Assembly: GCF_036884655.1 (NCBI RefSeq)
Contig: NC_088344.1
Span: forward strand, 37,360,501 to 37,424,500
DNA length: 64,000 bases
From: Musa acuminata AAA Group
Lineage: Eukaryota; Streptophyta; Magnoliopsida; Zingiberales; Musaceae
Direction: 5' to 3'
Position numbers and translations under genes: made by a program. The number at the start of each line of letters is the position of its first letter. Position 1 is the first letter of the stretch. This document shows positions 1 to 12,600 of the stretch, one piece after another. The notes below the pieces were generated by a model. It saw only the letters and a program-made list of their open reading frames with translations, made no database searches and was not told the DNA's origin.

Positions 1-2
1 AC

Positions 3-131
3 ATTTCTTCGGTTTTCTTCATCGATAGTTTTTGGAATGAAGCTTCAAACAGTCAGCTTGCGGATGGAACCAATAGATCATTCTCCGTGAATTCTGAAGT
101 GCAAAACAAGGAGTTGGCAGTTGATTTCTGA
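3..131 (+). CDS. Possible terminal coding exon of an upstream gene (partial)
   Basis: The frame starting at base 3 is open from the window edge to a TGA at 129-131, giving 42 residues of ordinary composition (it contains the segments FFIDSFWNEAS and EVQNKELAVDF). The other two forward frames stop within 30 codons. The following sequence is AT-rich like a 3'UTR, which fits the last exon of a gene lying mostly upstream. I do not recognise the protein. It is too short to be sure it is coding; a chance open stretch is the main alternative. Confidence 0.35.
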   Translation: MSSVFFIDSFWNEASNSQLADGTNRSFSVNSEVQNKELAVDF

Positions 132-943
132 GCAAATTGTTGTCTAATAATTTCGTAATTCTTGTAGTTTAATTTTTCTTTACCACTCAGTATTAGTTGA
201 ATTTGATTATCCAAACCTAATAATCATATATTACGTCATAAAATTGTGTTTAAGATCATCGTTCATCTAATTTCTTTACTATTACTCTCTGAAGAATTCT
301 AGCTCAGTAGCTCAGTCGCTGTTCTTGCCACTTTTTCTCTCTTAATCGGAAGACAGGAGGGAGGAAATTTAGGAAACTGGTTCTAGTCATCATCTTACAA
401 CCTAATGGTGTTCGAAGATTTTGTGACAGTGCATGGAAGGAGTAATCGACATCCCTACTTCTTAGGCACCAATTCATTAAGTTGGTAGGTGAACGTCTGC
501 AACTACTTTCCATTGCCAAATTAGATGAGATTTCACCGTCACTCATCTAAATCGGTTAAGAGATTGCTTAGATACGATGGTTTGACAAGGTTAGATACGA
601 AGATTCGACAGGCACAACCAATTAGATCATGTCGAACAAAGGTTGCTTTGTAATCGGATCTGGATTCGTGTCGCAGACGACAAAAAGTCAACTAAATCGC
701 TCTAAGCACGCTTATCAAGCGATGCAAGTCAAACAAGTGCTTTCCTAAAACATGTTCTAGCAGAATCCAGAACGGGAAGAACAAATATGGAAGACTGGTC
801 CAGCTTTGGGTTCTTACGACCTTCGGCTGCGGGTCCAATGTCGCGTTCCTGTTCCTTGAAGCTGCGCTCTGCCGTGGGTCCTGCGCTCGATCCCTTGCAG
901 CGTAACTGATGCTCCAGTGCTGTTTTCCTTTTCCTTTTCTGCG
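132..943. other. Intergenic region and upstream region of the calmodulin-binding gene
   Basis: No gene is recognised here. The sequence is AT-rich up to about 600 and then more mixed. Open frames on the minus strand at 304-546 and 729-1025 have no family resemblance and are treated as chance. The part from about 700 is probably the promoter of the next gene. Confidence 0.4.
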
Positions 944-951
944 TTATATAC
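944..951 (+). promoter_or_regulatory. TATA-box-like site for the calmodulin-binding gene
   Basis: TTATATAC sits in a pyrimidine-rich stretch upstream of the gene starting at 3313. If used, transcription would start about 30 bases downstream, near 980. This would give a 5'UTR exon of about 980-1238 ending at a GTGCGT donor, spliced to an acceptor at 3251-3252. This is inference from motif position only. Confidence 0.3.
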
Positions 952-1238
952 TCTTTTTTATTGGCAGAGAGCAGTTTGGACTGCGAAGTTTGGAATTTGG
1001 AAGTCTCATCTACGAAGATCTCCAACAGCCAAATCGGACTGTTTCATCGGTGATATCTGCTGACCGACCTGTCCTTCACGCCACGTCTCCCCCCTCTGCT
1101 TCGCTCCTTTGGCTTCAGATGTGGTCCGTTCCTTCCACCATCCACACGCCATCTTTTAAGAACGCCTTGCCTGCTTGCACGATCTCTAAAGATCTTGTCT
1201 TCCGATGTTTGGATCCGCCTAAATCTATCGTCTTTACG

Positions 1239-3252
1239 GTGCGTTACAGATTTTATTTCTATTGTTATTCTCTTTTTTCAGATGAAAGGTCGATCCTTTC
1301 TTGGCGTTTCGATGCGTAAGATTTTTCTTCAAAGAGATCTTTCGGATTTTAGGTCACTTGTTTGTATTCTCCGTTGAAGATGATTTCTTTGGCTTTTAGC
1401 GAGAAGTGTGGAAAGGTGTGACCGTGATGCATGCTTAAAGTTGTCTTTTATTGAGAGGATATTGTTTTTGTTCCACTCCCATGCGTCTCGCTCTTCGGAT
1501 AGCTTTTGTCCTCAGCAGCTTTCTTTGATTTGTACGGATCCTTTCCATATTTCTTCCCTTCTCTCTCAGAGTTGCGAAACTGATAGGCTTATACGCTGTT
1601 CTTGCTGTTGTTTTTGTGGATTCTAGTATAGTTTGTACTTTGTTCTGATGTTAATAGCGAAGTGAGTCATGGTGTCGATGATCTCAGTGGTTTTTTTTTT
1701 CCCTCTTACATCAAGAAGGGTTTCATTACTAGACAATCCACCCTACACTCGATGTTCCATTATGGACATTATGTGAATCTTTATCGATATTCCTAAGTAT
1801 TTCAATACTTGTCTCCTGTTCATTGGTATGGATTGGTGGGTTAGATGTGTTGCTTCAAGGAAGAAGGATCTAAAAAGTCTACAGTATGAAGATGAAATTG
1901 CCTTCCCCCTCCTTGTTTCTCGACTCTTTCTTCATCTTCCCTCATTTTTCTTTCTTCGGTTGGTTATATGTTTTCTACCTTACGCTTTTTAGTATTGTGA
2001 TTCTTTAGTTCCTTCAATTTCTCTTCCATATTAATCTTGTTATGTATTCCAGAAACATTTTAATGTGATTTTTCCAGTCCACATATGAAAGGGATTTGTA
2101 GAACATAAAGGATAAACCTAGTCTGTACTCGTTGCCTTTCCTTTTCGAAGATTGTTTGGTTGCAAATATCATAAGTAATGGACTTTTAAAGAAGCCTACA
2201 TGTTTGCACCTGTTAGTTGACACTGCTGTTGTTTTCATGATTTCCTTTCATCAGTCCCAGAGATGCAACATTGTAAAGTTATCTCTAGGAACATTTATGT
2301 TCTATGTTCAGCATCAGATACAATTTTGTATGTGAATTGATCCTTTTAATCACATTATAGAATATTTTTGGCTGCTAAATCAGTGCCATTTTGGATCTCT
2401 TACATCTTTGAAGATATTCGTTTGCACTTATCTGGTTTTAGTGACATGTTGGCTTACCCAGCTGACAATTAGTTTTAATAACATATTAAAGTATTAGCAT
2501 ATAGTTGTGCATATTTGTTTCTGGTTTATGACTGTGGTCTTGTTTCTATTTTCTTAAGGTGACCATCCAAAACAAGTATTTTGTGATTGAACTTGATCAT
2601 GTTTCTTGATGTTTTTGGGTAAAAGAGTGGAGTTTGCTAAATTTGTGAACAGATTTCAATATTGTACTTTTGTGCTTGTGTTTTTTTTCCCAAACTTTTA
2701 CCAGGTTGAGAACAAGTGATTCGCGATATGGCATTAATCTTCATTCCATCTTAAAATAAATCATTAGGTACCATATGGAACTTATTTGTGTGTGTGTGTG
2801 TATAGTGTCTCTAGTTTGGAACATTCTGGTTCACTAGATTCATAAGCCTACTAAGAGAATGGAAATGAGTATCTGCTATTTACCTCTCTAATTGTGATTT
2901 TCTTTCCGAAAAAGAAAATGTGAATGCACCACACGATCAGCTATTTTGTCAATAAGATTCTGAAGATTGTTTAAGTTTGTCATTTTTATGAAGTTGCTTA
3001 TGTAGTTAAATGAAATGAGGTTCGCAAACTCCGTAGCACACTGTTCAGTCAGCTTGAGATTGTGCAATAGATTCTAGCATAAAAATACCAAGTAAGCATC
3101 GATCCCCATGACTCAAGTTGAACTATGTTGTAATCTATGTATGACATGCACTTCAGTTTATGACAGTTGGTATCACGGAATTTGTCTAATGACTGCCTTT
3201 ATGCCACAGAATGTTCTCTTGTATATAGTAATTTTTTTTCACACCTTTGCAG
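1239..3252 (+). other. Probable 5'UTR intron of the calmodulin-binding gene
   Basis: A donor-like GTGCGT at 1239 and a pyrimidine-rich acceptor (TTTGCAG, AG at 3251-3252) about 60 bases before the start codon at 3313 could delimit a 2.0-kb leader intron. The interval is T-rich with no long open frame, as expected for a plant intron. It contains a short (TG)n run at 2788-2802. The donor is the less certain end. Confidence 0.4.
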
Positions 3253-3312
3253 TGGCATGCATTGGTAGTTGCCGACTGGAGATCCTAGCCTCTTGTTCGT
3301 GTAACCAGAAGG

Positions 3313-5166
3313 ATGGACAAGTATGTGATCTCAGTAAATCCAGGGATTGTTGAACCTAAAGGAGGAACGAGAAGATATTCAACTGGTGGAATGATTGTTA
3401 GAGGTTCAGTATCTCCTTCGAACGGTGATGAAAAATCTCTCCCTCATTACCTCAGAGCACCTAAAAGCTCTTGTCATGATTATTGCAAGTATGGAAGGAC
3501 GCATGATTTTGAAGCTAAGACTAAGGAACCAGTTCTTCATAAGTTGGGTAAAAAATCGCACCATGAAGATCCACATCAGATGAACTACTCGAATTCAGAA
3601 GGCAGAAGAAAGAGTCCTGCTATTAAGATGAAATCATCATCCCAAGTTAAACCAAAAGTCACCAAGCAGAAAGCTTTGCCACAATTGAAGGAATCCAGAT
3701 TGGTGGAGGAACCAGTCAGCTTAAGTTTGCAGTGTCCATCAGCGTCCCATAAAAGCAACACGGCTGTTGATCAGGTAACTCTTTCAAGGTCCTTGGAGAA
3801 TGAGCAGATAAAAAATTCAGTAATTAATAAAAAAAGTGAACCAAAGATTTCATCTCACACAAAAGATTTGTGTCACAAGCCTAAGTTTGCTGATCAGCAT
3901 CCATCTCCAGTCTATGAAAATGAAGCACATCCTATTGTAGCAAAGATTCTTAAGAAAACACCGACAAGAAGCAAAATTAAACCTGTTATGCACCAAAGAT
4001 TTAAGCAAAGGCCTTTGGTGCCATCCAAGGTGGTAGATACTTCTTCGAAGCCTGCAAAGCCGCTGAAGACAAATAAGACTCCAGCAGCACGGCTTGAATC
4101 TCCACTGACTGCTTCACTGGGCTTAAATGATAGCAGAAATGAGGGATGCAAGGTAAGTAACAGTCAAGGAAAGATGAAGATGGTAGAAAAGAAAATATTG
4201 AAACCACAAGTGCCTTCTCTATCTGCTAAGCCTGCCGACGATGGTGTCTTGAGCTTGAAGTCTAGGACATATCGCCATCGGAAGAAGCAAACTATCATGA
4301 AGAACCAAGAAACTGGAACGGCCAAACCTGATAAAGAAAACGATGAGGAAAAAGCAATTTATGTTATTGAGGCAAAAGCAGAGAGTGTTGGCTCAGATGG
4401 CTCACAACTGATATTGCCGAATGTGGAAAATGTGAATTTTGTTACCACGACACAGGAATCCTGGAAGCCAGAGAATGACAATCTAGATTCTGTACAGCAT
4501 AATTCTCCAAAATCAAAATGTGTTGACTTGTATTTCCCAGAGCAAAAATCACCAAAGGCAGAGACTGTTGATTTGAATTGCCTTCATCAGATACTTAAAG
4601 ATGATCGGTCATCCCAATCTGTGTCATCTGATAAGGAAGACACTGAAGAATCTGAGTCTTCTTGTACTGAATCAACTGGATCGGAGTCTGAAACTGAGGA
4701 AATAAAAAGCAGCAGCGACAGTAAATCTTTAAGGTCTGAAATGAGGCCAAAACAACCTCCTAGTTTTGATCCCGAAGACAACCATTCCTTGCCTTACAAG
4801 TTAAGGTTCAGAAGAGGTAAAGTTATTGAGAGCCAACCTGAAAGCAATGGCCCAAGAAGGCTTACATTCCGAAGAGGGAGAGTTGTGGCCGTGAATGGTA
4901 ATGGTGGTCATGTCAGAAGGAAAAGCTTTCGGAGGATTGTAATTGATGATGAAGCTCTGAAGGATCCTGATCATGAAGCTCCAACCATTGTGCTGAGACA
5001 TCAAGATATGCAAGAGAAGAAAGACGCCCAAGGTCTATTCAATAACGTGATCGAAGAAACTGCAAGCAAACTTGTTGAGAGCAGAAAGAGCAAGGTGAAA
5101 GCTCTGGTGGGTGCTTTTGAGACTGTGATCTCTCTCCAAGACAAGAAACCAGCATCTGCAATATGA
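3313..5166 (+). CDS. Plant calmodulin-binding-domain protein, 617 aa
   Basis: A single open exon encodes 617 residues. The C-terminal part (about 490-612) has the features of the plant calmodulin-binding domain family (Pfam CaM_binding): a basic LPYKLRFRRGKV segment, a second LTFRRGRVV, then RRKSFRRIVI, and a final helix with SKVKALVGAFETVISLQ. The rest is low-complexity and basic or Ser/Thr-rich, with an acidic serine stretch at about 440-475 and many scattered lysines. There is no signal peptide or membrane span. Members bind Ca2+/calmodulin through the C-terminal region; most have no known enzymatic activity and some are linked to stress or defence. The ATG at 3313 follows a strong acceptor by about 60 bases and is the first Met in this frame. 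The specific calcium pathway is not deducible. Confidence 0.88.
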   Translation: MDKYVISVNPGIVEPKGGTRRYSTGGMIVRGSVSPSNGDEKSLPHYLRAPKSSCHDYCKYGRTHDFEAKTKEPVLHKLGKKSHHEDPHQMNYSNSEGRRKSPAIKMKSSSQVKPKVTKQKALPQLKESRLVEEPVSLSLQCPSASHKSNTAVDQVTLSRSLENEQIKNSVINKKSEPKISSHTKDLCHKPKFADQHPSPVYENEAHPIVAKILKKTPTRSKIKPVMHQRFKQRPLVPSKVVDTSSKPAKPLKTNKTPAARLESPLTASLGLNDSRNEGCKVSNSQGKMKMVEKKILKPQVPSLSAKPADDGVLSLKSRTYRHRKKQTIMKNQETGTAKPDKENDEEKAIYVIEAKAESVGSDGSQLILPNVENVNFVTTTQESWKPENDNLDSVQHNSPKSKCVDLYFPEQKSPKAETVDLNCLHQILKDDRSSQSVSSDKEDTEESESSCTESTGSESETEEIKSSSDSKSLRSEMRPKQPPSFDPEDNHSLPYKLRFRRGKVIESQPESNGPRRLTFRRGRVVAVNGNGGHVRRKSFRRIVIDDEALKDPDHEAPTIVLRHQDMQEKKDAQGLFNNVIEETASKLVESRKSKVKALVGAFETVISLQDKKPASAI

Positions 5167-5457
5167 GTCTTCAGTTGAAGGGCCTTTCTTTTTTGTTGTT
5201 TCTAATTAGCTGCTCGTCATGAAAGCGCAAAGTCTATGTTGTTGGCCATAACTAAGTGTTGAGAGCTTTCCTCGGGAAGAAAATGTATATCATAACATGG
5301 TTTCACTAATATATATATATATATGAAGTGTGGTGACATTTATATTTGGCAACGTAAATTGGTTGAAGAGAGAGATTAGTTTTAAGAGAGAACTGTGAAT
5401 ATTGCGAGAAGGATTTCATTCTCTTATCTGGTTTGCTGTCTATGGTGTTATGTACCA

Positions 5458-5463
5458 AATAAA
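5458..5463 (+). terminator. Poly(A) signal candidate (AATAAA)
   Basis: AATAAA lies about 290 bases after the stop codon of the calmodulin-binding gene, in an AT-rich 3' region. It is a plausible cleavage/polyadenylation signal, but plant signals are degenerate and others may be used. Confidence 0.4.
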
Positions 5464-6400
5464 AATGACCCACTTAAGTAGATGGACACATACTGATTCA
5501 AATTCAGCAAGTAGATATGTTTTATGTTGTTGACTAGTTTTTCATATTAAAATTTGACAGTTTATGTGTCAAATCTTTGAGTTAATACATCTATTAAATA
5601 CACTCATAGCTTCTCTTCCATATCTTGTCATAGCTTCTTTCCTCTTTTTCCCTGTTACATTGTTTACATGTTTTAGGCCCAAATTTACTGGTGCATCTTG
5701 GTGATGATGTTTGATCTTGTTGGTTCAAGGCTCAAGAGGAGCATGAGGGACAAAGCCAATATATATATTATATATAATATATAATATATAATATATATTA
5801 TATATTATATATTATATATTTTTAAAGAAGATAATCCGTGTACTAACTAATTAGTCTCATAGGCTCTAGTTTAATTTTGTATAAAGAGAAAATTGGCCTT
5901 GGCCCTTTTTTTATTTTTTCTTTCTTTTTTGGATTCTATCTCCAAAGTAATATTCAATTTTTAAAGTAATAATTTACTTTTATTTTAAAAAAAATGAAAT
6001 AGATGAATTTTTTAAAAAATTCTAACTTTGAGAATTTTCAGGTAATGTTTAAAGTGATGTGAAAAGATCATTTTATTTCTATTTTTGTCGGACTCATTAC
6101 TATCTCCTTCGAACATATTATTCATATTTTTAAACGAGACTCTACGTCATACTTGCCAAGCGGAAACGCGAAGGGGAAGGGGAGTTGGTTTATCTTCACT
6201 CGTAGTCTTCGTTGTTGGATGACTCCGATGGAGAAGGATGACTAATACGATGAAGGTATAACCATGGGTTGGATAGAAGGCAATAGTTGGTAAAAGTATA
6301 AGGATCATTCTATAAAATAAAATATTATGAGAATTTTTCAAAATTGAAACACCATATAAATTTTTTTTTAATTAAGAACTTTTTACAGGAATTGACCCCA
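5464..6400. other. Intergenic spacer with AT-rich tract
   Basis: No gene is recognised between the two plus-strand genes. A near-perfect TA-rich palindromic tract at about 5760-5820 consists of TATA/ATAT blocks, and a shorter (AT)n run lies just upstream at 5308-5324. The remainder is AT-rich without open frames of note. Confidence 0.6.
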
Positions 6401-6542
6401 CAAAGATTCTCGGACATCGTCATTTCTCTTAAATCGATTAAATAACTACCATTCGATCGTGGCGTGTCTCAATCTCTGATTTGAATCGCGTCTCCTCCCT
6501 CCCAGAAACCCTCTTCCGCCCCGAAAACATCAACCCTTCCAG

Positions 6543-6551
6543 AAACCCTAA
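6543..6551 (+). promoter_or_regulatory. Telo-box (AAACCCTAA) in the 5' leader of the SNF2-HNH gene
   Basis: AAACCCTAA lies about 100 bases upstream of the start codon at 6654, next to CT-rich leader sequence. In plants this interstitial telomere motif is common near transcription starts of translation, replication and cell-cycle genes, often with other elements. Its presence fits a genome-maintenance gene but does not prove the regulation. Confidence 0.5.
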
Positions 6552-6653
6552 TCTCCGATCGAAACCCCAACCTTCCATCGTTCTCATCTCATAATCGATT
6601 TCCCTTTCTTTCGGTGGATTTTGGAACTCGCTTTCGCTTCCTTCGGCGATTCG

Positions 6654-9600
6654 ATGCAGATCACCGAGGAGCAGAGGAGGAGGGCGGAGGCGAACCGGCT
6701 AGCTGCCCTCGAGAAGCGGAAGCGGGCGGCGGAGGTAGCGGATGTCGAATCTTGGAAGCTTTCGAAGTGCCGCAACATGCCCAGCCCAGCGACGGTGGAA
6801 GCCGCTGTCACGCTGCGGCCGCTCTCCCCGTTTCGGGCCGTCTTTGAGATCTGTTCTCCTGACGAGTTCTCTGTCACCCCGGAGCCTCTACAGGGTTCTT
6901 GGTTCCCCGGCGAGGCCGATTGTCTCCAGATCATCGAGACTTGCGTCTCATCGGTCTGCGCCTAATCTTTCACATCCAAGCAGATGATCTCTTTGCTCTC
7001 GTGCCGGTCAGTGGCTTGCCAAATTCTTGACGGGCTTATTGTTGATTTCTAGGTTGTTCCTTTCTACCTCACGCTTAGCCAGGGTGGTCGAAGGACTTCT
7101 GTCTTCAAGCTTTCGGATTATGACTCAGTGTTGAGATGCATAAAGAAGTTAGCAGTGGTTGAACTGCAAGAAATCCCTTACACGACACGTTTGGTCGTTG
7201 AGAAGTTCTCACAGTCGGTAGGCAGTTGGTGGGTACCTTGCATGGAGGGCCACTACACGGAGGAACAAGTTGATGAGCTTCTTGGGAAACTACCCAGGTC
7301 TCTAAGAAATGCACTTCTTCCTTTTCAACTGGAAGGTGTTAGATTTGCACTTCGAAGGGGTGGGCGATGCCTCATTGCAGATGAAATGGGTCTAGGAAAG
7401 ACTATACAGGTTGTTAATTGAAGATTATTGTTTTTGCTCAGTTGTCCTGTTAACTTGGAAATTTACTATTTAAACAGACATATTGTTTATCCATGCTGTA
7501 TTATCAAATTATATTGTGTTACCGTTTACTGTCTATTTTCTATGTGATTTGCCTTAGATGCCTGAAACTGGAAATTTTTGTGGACAGCAGTGATTTAAAA
7601 AGCGCTAGGCGCCAAAATGCGCCAAGGTCCAAAAACGCCCGAGGCGCTAGGCGCTCGCCCGAGCGAAGCGAGACGCTAAAATATAAAAATATAAAATATA
7701 ATTAATAAATATAATTATTTAAAATTTTAAATAAAAATATAAAAATATATAATATAATTAATAAATATAATCACATTAACAGTATAAACCTGCTAACGGA
7801 GAAACGAGGAAGCAGCGACAGCAGCAGCGGCGAGCGGCGACAGCGGCAGCAGCAGCAGCGGCGAGCGACGGCAGCGGGAAAGGGAAAGGGAGCGGAAGGC
7901 GCGAGCAGCTGGAGGCCTCGAGGGAGGCGCGAGCAGCGGGAAGGCTCGCGGGAGGGCTCGCGGGAGGCGCGAGCAGCGGGAGGGCTCGCGGGAGGCGTGA
8001 GCAACGGGAGGGCTCGAGGGAGGCGCGAGCAGCGGGAAGGCTCGCGGGAGGGCTCGCAGGAGGCGCGAGCAGCGAGAGGGCTCGCGGGAGGCGCGAGCAG
8101 CGGGAAGGCTCGCGGGAGGGCTCGCGGGAGGCGCGAGCAGCGACAGCGGCGAGCAGCGGCAGCGAGCGACGAGATCGCGATCGGGATCGGCAGAGGCAGC
8201 AGGTTAGTGTTGGGTTAGGGTTGGGGTTATATCGGTTTAGTTGGTTCGATTGAACCAACTAACAACCGAACCAGACCTAAAATTCTGGTTTGGTTTACCC
8301 AGGCGCTCGCCCGAAGCGCCCAGCGCCTGGGCTCGGGCGAGCACCCAGGCGGCGCCTGATTGAAGCGCGCCGCCTGGGACATTAGCGAGGCGCTCGGGCC
8401 TCGCCTCGCCTCGCCTCGCCCGAGCGCCTAGGCGAGCGCCCGAGCGCCTTTTGCAATCACTGGTGGACAGTTTTTAAAATTTGAATTTATTGATTGTGGT
8501 TGATGAAATATTCAAATTTCAAGTCTTCCGCTTAATATCTATGTCAACATATAATTCGCAGTCCTTGGTTTATATGATTTCTGTGATAAATTATCTACAT
8601 TATCATATATGCTTTTGGAACTGCTTCGGAAGTCTTATTTTTAGTTAACGTAATATGAATTTTGAGATGGATGATGAGACATGGTTAAAATGGATGGCTG
8701 TGGTGCATTTTATTATTGTGAAACTTAAGTTTAGGTGGAACCTGGGAAGCATAGACACATCAATTTGGTGGACGTATCTATGTCAGACATGGAAACATCA
8801 CCAACATGATTGGACACGTGTCCGACATGTGTATTTTTATTTATTTATTCTTTTTTATTTGGGACATGGCATATCTGTGTCGAACGCTTCTTCCATGCCC
8901 TTCACCTTCCTCGCGTGACGCTTGCGTGCGACAATGAGTTGCATGGGCTTCACGTGATCATGGGGAAGCATGGAATTGAGGGAAATCGAGTCCATCTGCA
9001 TCCATCAACCACGGAAAGGTTGAAGCCATCATCACATGCACCATGACCCATTGGCGATCTCACCCCCATCGGTGACTTCACCAACCCCCACACATGACTT
9101 GCGATCACACCCTTGGCGACCTAACCCCCATCGACGACTTCACTAGCTTCCATCACACGACTTGTGTGGTCGTGCCCTTGGCAACCCATCAGCGACTTTA
9201 TCAATGCCCACGCACGACCAACAATAAACCTGTGACCTCGACCTCAGAAAGCCTTCTAAAGGCTTTCTGTATCTTTTTAGTATTTTTTTAAGAAATTGAT
9301 GACCTTTTATATTTCCTAAATTACAATGCCACATAACTATACTAATAACTCTATTGATGGTAAATTATGTTACTGTCTTTTATTAGTAATAAGTCATGTA
9401 TAAAATTTATAACAGAAGTAAGTTACGTGGATATATACTAGGAATTTATTAAAAAAACCAAATGTATTATAAATTTTAAATATAAATTTTATAAAATGCA
9501 TATATATATATATATATATATTAAAAATATGTATGTCCTTGCTGTGTCTGGATCCTAACTTTTGAAAAAATGACATGTCACCATGTTCGTGTCGTGTCGT

Positions 9601-12600
9601 GTTGTGTCCATGGTCCGTGTCCTGTGTTCGTGTCTGCTTCTTAGGGTGGAACCACTGCCATAAAGAGACTATTTATGCTTAATTGGTAAATCAATGTTTA
9701 AGTGGTGATGGATGAGCAATGCTTTTACAGAAAAAGCAACTGTTGCACTTCTTATAAGTTGGTTGTTTGATAAATTAGTGATAGGTATACGATCATCCAT
9801 AGCTGCCCAAAGATTATTATGCATCAGTTAGGTGAAATAAATTGTTTGAAACTATAGGTGCTTCTGAAGGGAGAAAGGTCTGGATATAGCAGGCATGTCT
9901 TTATGCTTAACAGAGCATATGTTATTACTGGGGATATTTGGTTGTGTCCATGTACCTGAACAAGATTATTGTGATCCACAGGTTCTTCCTTTTTTCCTTG
10001 ACTTTTATTGCATATAATAGTGCCACATTGTTCTACATGAATATATTATCAAAAGGAATCACATGCATGATATTTGGTAGTGTTCTTGGGTAGTATTCTT
10101 ATGGAGCTGTGCTTCTTTTCTGTGCCAAAGGACACACCAAAGTTCACATCAATTGGTTCTTGAGATCTAGGGATTTCTAAATATCTGATCAATATGAGAT
10201 AAAATTTTTTTGAGATCCCATATTGAGAAAATGTTCTTTCTTGAATTTGCAGCCATCTTTCAGGTTATAAAATTAATGAAAGAATCAACCTCGAATCTCC
10301 ATTCTGTTCAGTAAACAAAGATTCAGAAGTTTGATTTTGATCTGAAATTCCTCTCTGGCCTCTAATATTCAAAATCAATGTTCTCAGTAATGCACCTTTT
10401 GATACATTGAAGTCCTTCTAAGTTCTAAGAGTTATTAAGCTTGTGATTTGATGCAATCAATAATCAAGCAGGATTAAATTAGGTTTTGGTTGAGTTCTAC
10501 TTAAGTGAAGTTTTAGTTCTAGTGGTATTTTTTATTTTGATTATTTTTAGAATTTTTTTTAATGAGCAATTTTAGGAAGTCTCTGAACTTCGACATTAGG
10601 TTATTTTGATATTTGTCTCCAGTTAGGATATGATTTGGAAAATTATCAAGTCGATTTGGGGAGTTTAATTCCTTTTCAGATTAACTGTTTCTGTATTTGG
10701 GATGACAAATTTCCCAAGAGAAGAAACTCTTATCCCACAAGTTTGCTTAGTGTAAAATTTAGACCTCATTGGGATTTGGGTTGAAAAAATCTGTACATTA
10801 TAGAATCATCAGAGGACATTAGATATTTATGACCGTGTGAATTAATGAAATGAGGGCTTGCTGGCCTTCAACCGTGTCCTTTATTGTAGAACTTTATGTA
10901 GTATCTTCATTGTACTGCACCTTTTATATTTTGTTTCTTCTGCTACCATCACTATCACATCCCATCTATTTATACTATTTTTAATTATTTTTATTGTTTT
11001 CTTTAATATATTTTTACTTCAATTTACTACCTTGCATTTTTTATGACTAGAATATCATAAGTTTACTTACAACCAAGGTTTGAAAAACTGGTTGACTCTG
11101 ATATGGATCCACCAATCTGGATTAGGATCGGCCAATTTGGATCGGGATTGGTCATACTGATTGAATGGTGCCAAAGGAAAAGATCTACTTGCTTATTATA
11201 GTCCATCATTGGATGAGAAAAAGGAGAAGCAGGAGGAGAAGAAAAATGACTCACTTGGCATGTGTAAAGAAAACCTTGTGCTTCCTTTTCCACCATGATA
11301 TGAGAGTCCTATTCAGATTTCTAATTCATGCTGGTATTAGTGTTTTGAGTCAGTTTATTGATCTCTAATTAGCTTAGATTGTATTGCTCCACCAATGCCT
11401 TAAGATAGTCTTGACCCTTTGAGGTCCTGTTGTGGGATGTCATTGGTTTCTGTTATTCATATTTATCTTCAATAGTAAACTCTTATGCAGGAATTTGCTG
11501 TTTGTTGTGATTTTTCCTAACCCTGGATCACAGTTATGGCCTTACGAGACAACAGTGATTTAAAAAGGCGCTCGCTTAAGCGCTCGGGCGAGGCGAGGCT
11601 TGAGCGCCTTGCTTCATTTCCAGGCGGCGCGCTTCAAAGAGGCGTCGCCTGGGTGCTCGCCCGAGCCCAAGCGCCGGGCGCTTCGAGCGAGCACTTGGGT
11701 TAAACCAGGCGACCGAACCAGCGTTTGAAGTCTGGTTCAATCGAACCAACTAAAGCACCGATATCAGCGTGACTTCCCCAACTCTAACCCCGCTTGTCGT
11801 TCACGCTACTGTCGCCGTTGCTGCTGTTGCCACTCCCACTGTCGTCGCTCGCCGCTCCCGCTACTATTGCCACTGTCTCCGCTCGCCGCTTCTGCTCTTG
11901 CTCCCACTGCTCGCTGCTGCCGGTGCCACTGTCGCCGCTTGCCGCTCCCGCTGTCGCTACTGCTGTTCGCTGCTGCCGCTTTCATTGTCGTCGCTCGCAG
12001 TTGCCGCTCTTACTCTTCTCAGTCAACACTCTCGGTCTTCTGACTCTTCCCTTACACTCTTCTCTTTCGATAGTATACTGTTAACAGTATACATTATACT
12101 AGTAATAGTATTTGTATTTATTAGATTAATTTAATAGCATATTTTTATTTAAATTTTTAAATAATTATATTTATTAATTATATTATATATTTTTATCTTT
12201 TAGCGCCTCACTTCGCTTGGGCGAGTGCTTGGATGAGCACCTAGCGCCTCGGGCGTTTTCGGACCTTGGCGCCTTTTGGCGCCTAGCGTTTTTTAAATCA
12301 CTGTGAGACAACTTGATCGAGCTCATGTACTTGTGATATGGAACATGGATTGACAGCTGGAATTGCTCAATTAATTGACAGCTGGAACATGGATTTAGAT
12401 GCAAATACAGTACTTAAAAGAGTGTTTGGAAGTTTCGTGTGAACCTTAAGATGGTAAGGTACGACCGAGTTATGATTACATTGCAGAAAGTATGGGAAAG
12501 AGTCTTGCCGCAAAACTTTTATAACAATTCAAATTTATAATGCATTTACTAGTTGTTTTGCCCAAATATTCAACAAACATTATCCATGTTCGTAAGACAT

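Noticed and set aside
7776..8258. Arg/Ala/Ser-repeat open frames on both strands
   Set aside because: They are translations of a GC-rich minisatellite inside a transposon.
11769..12134. 121-residue Val/Ala/Leu-rich open frame
   Set aside because: It is the pyrimidine-rich core of hAT copy 2; no transposase motif is present.
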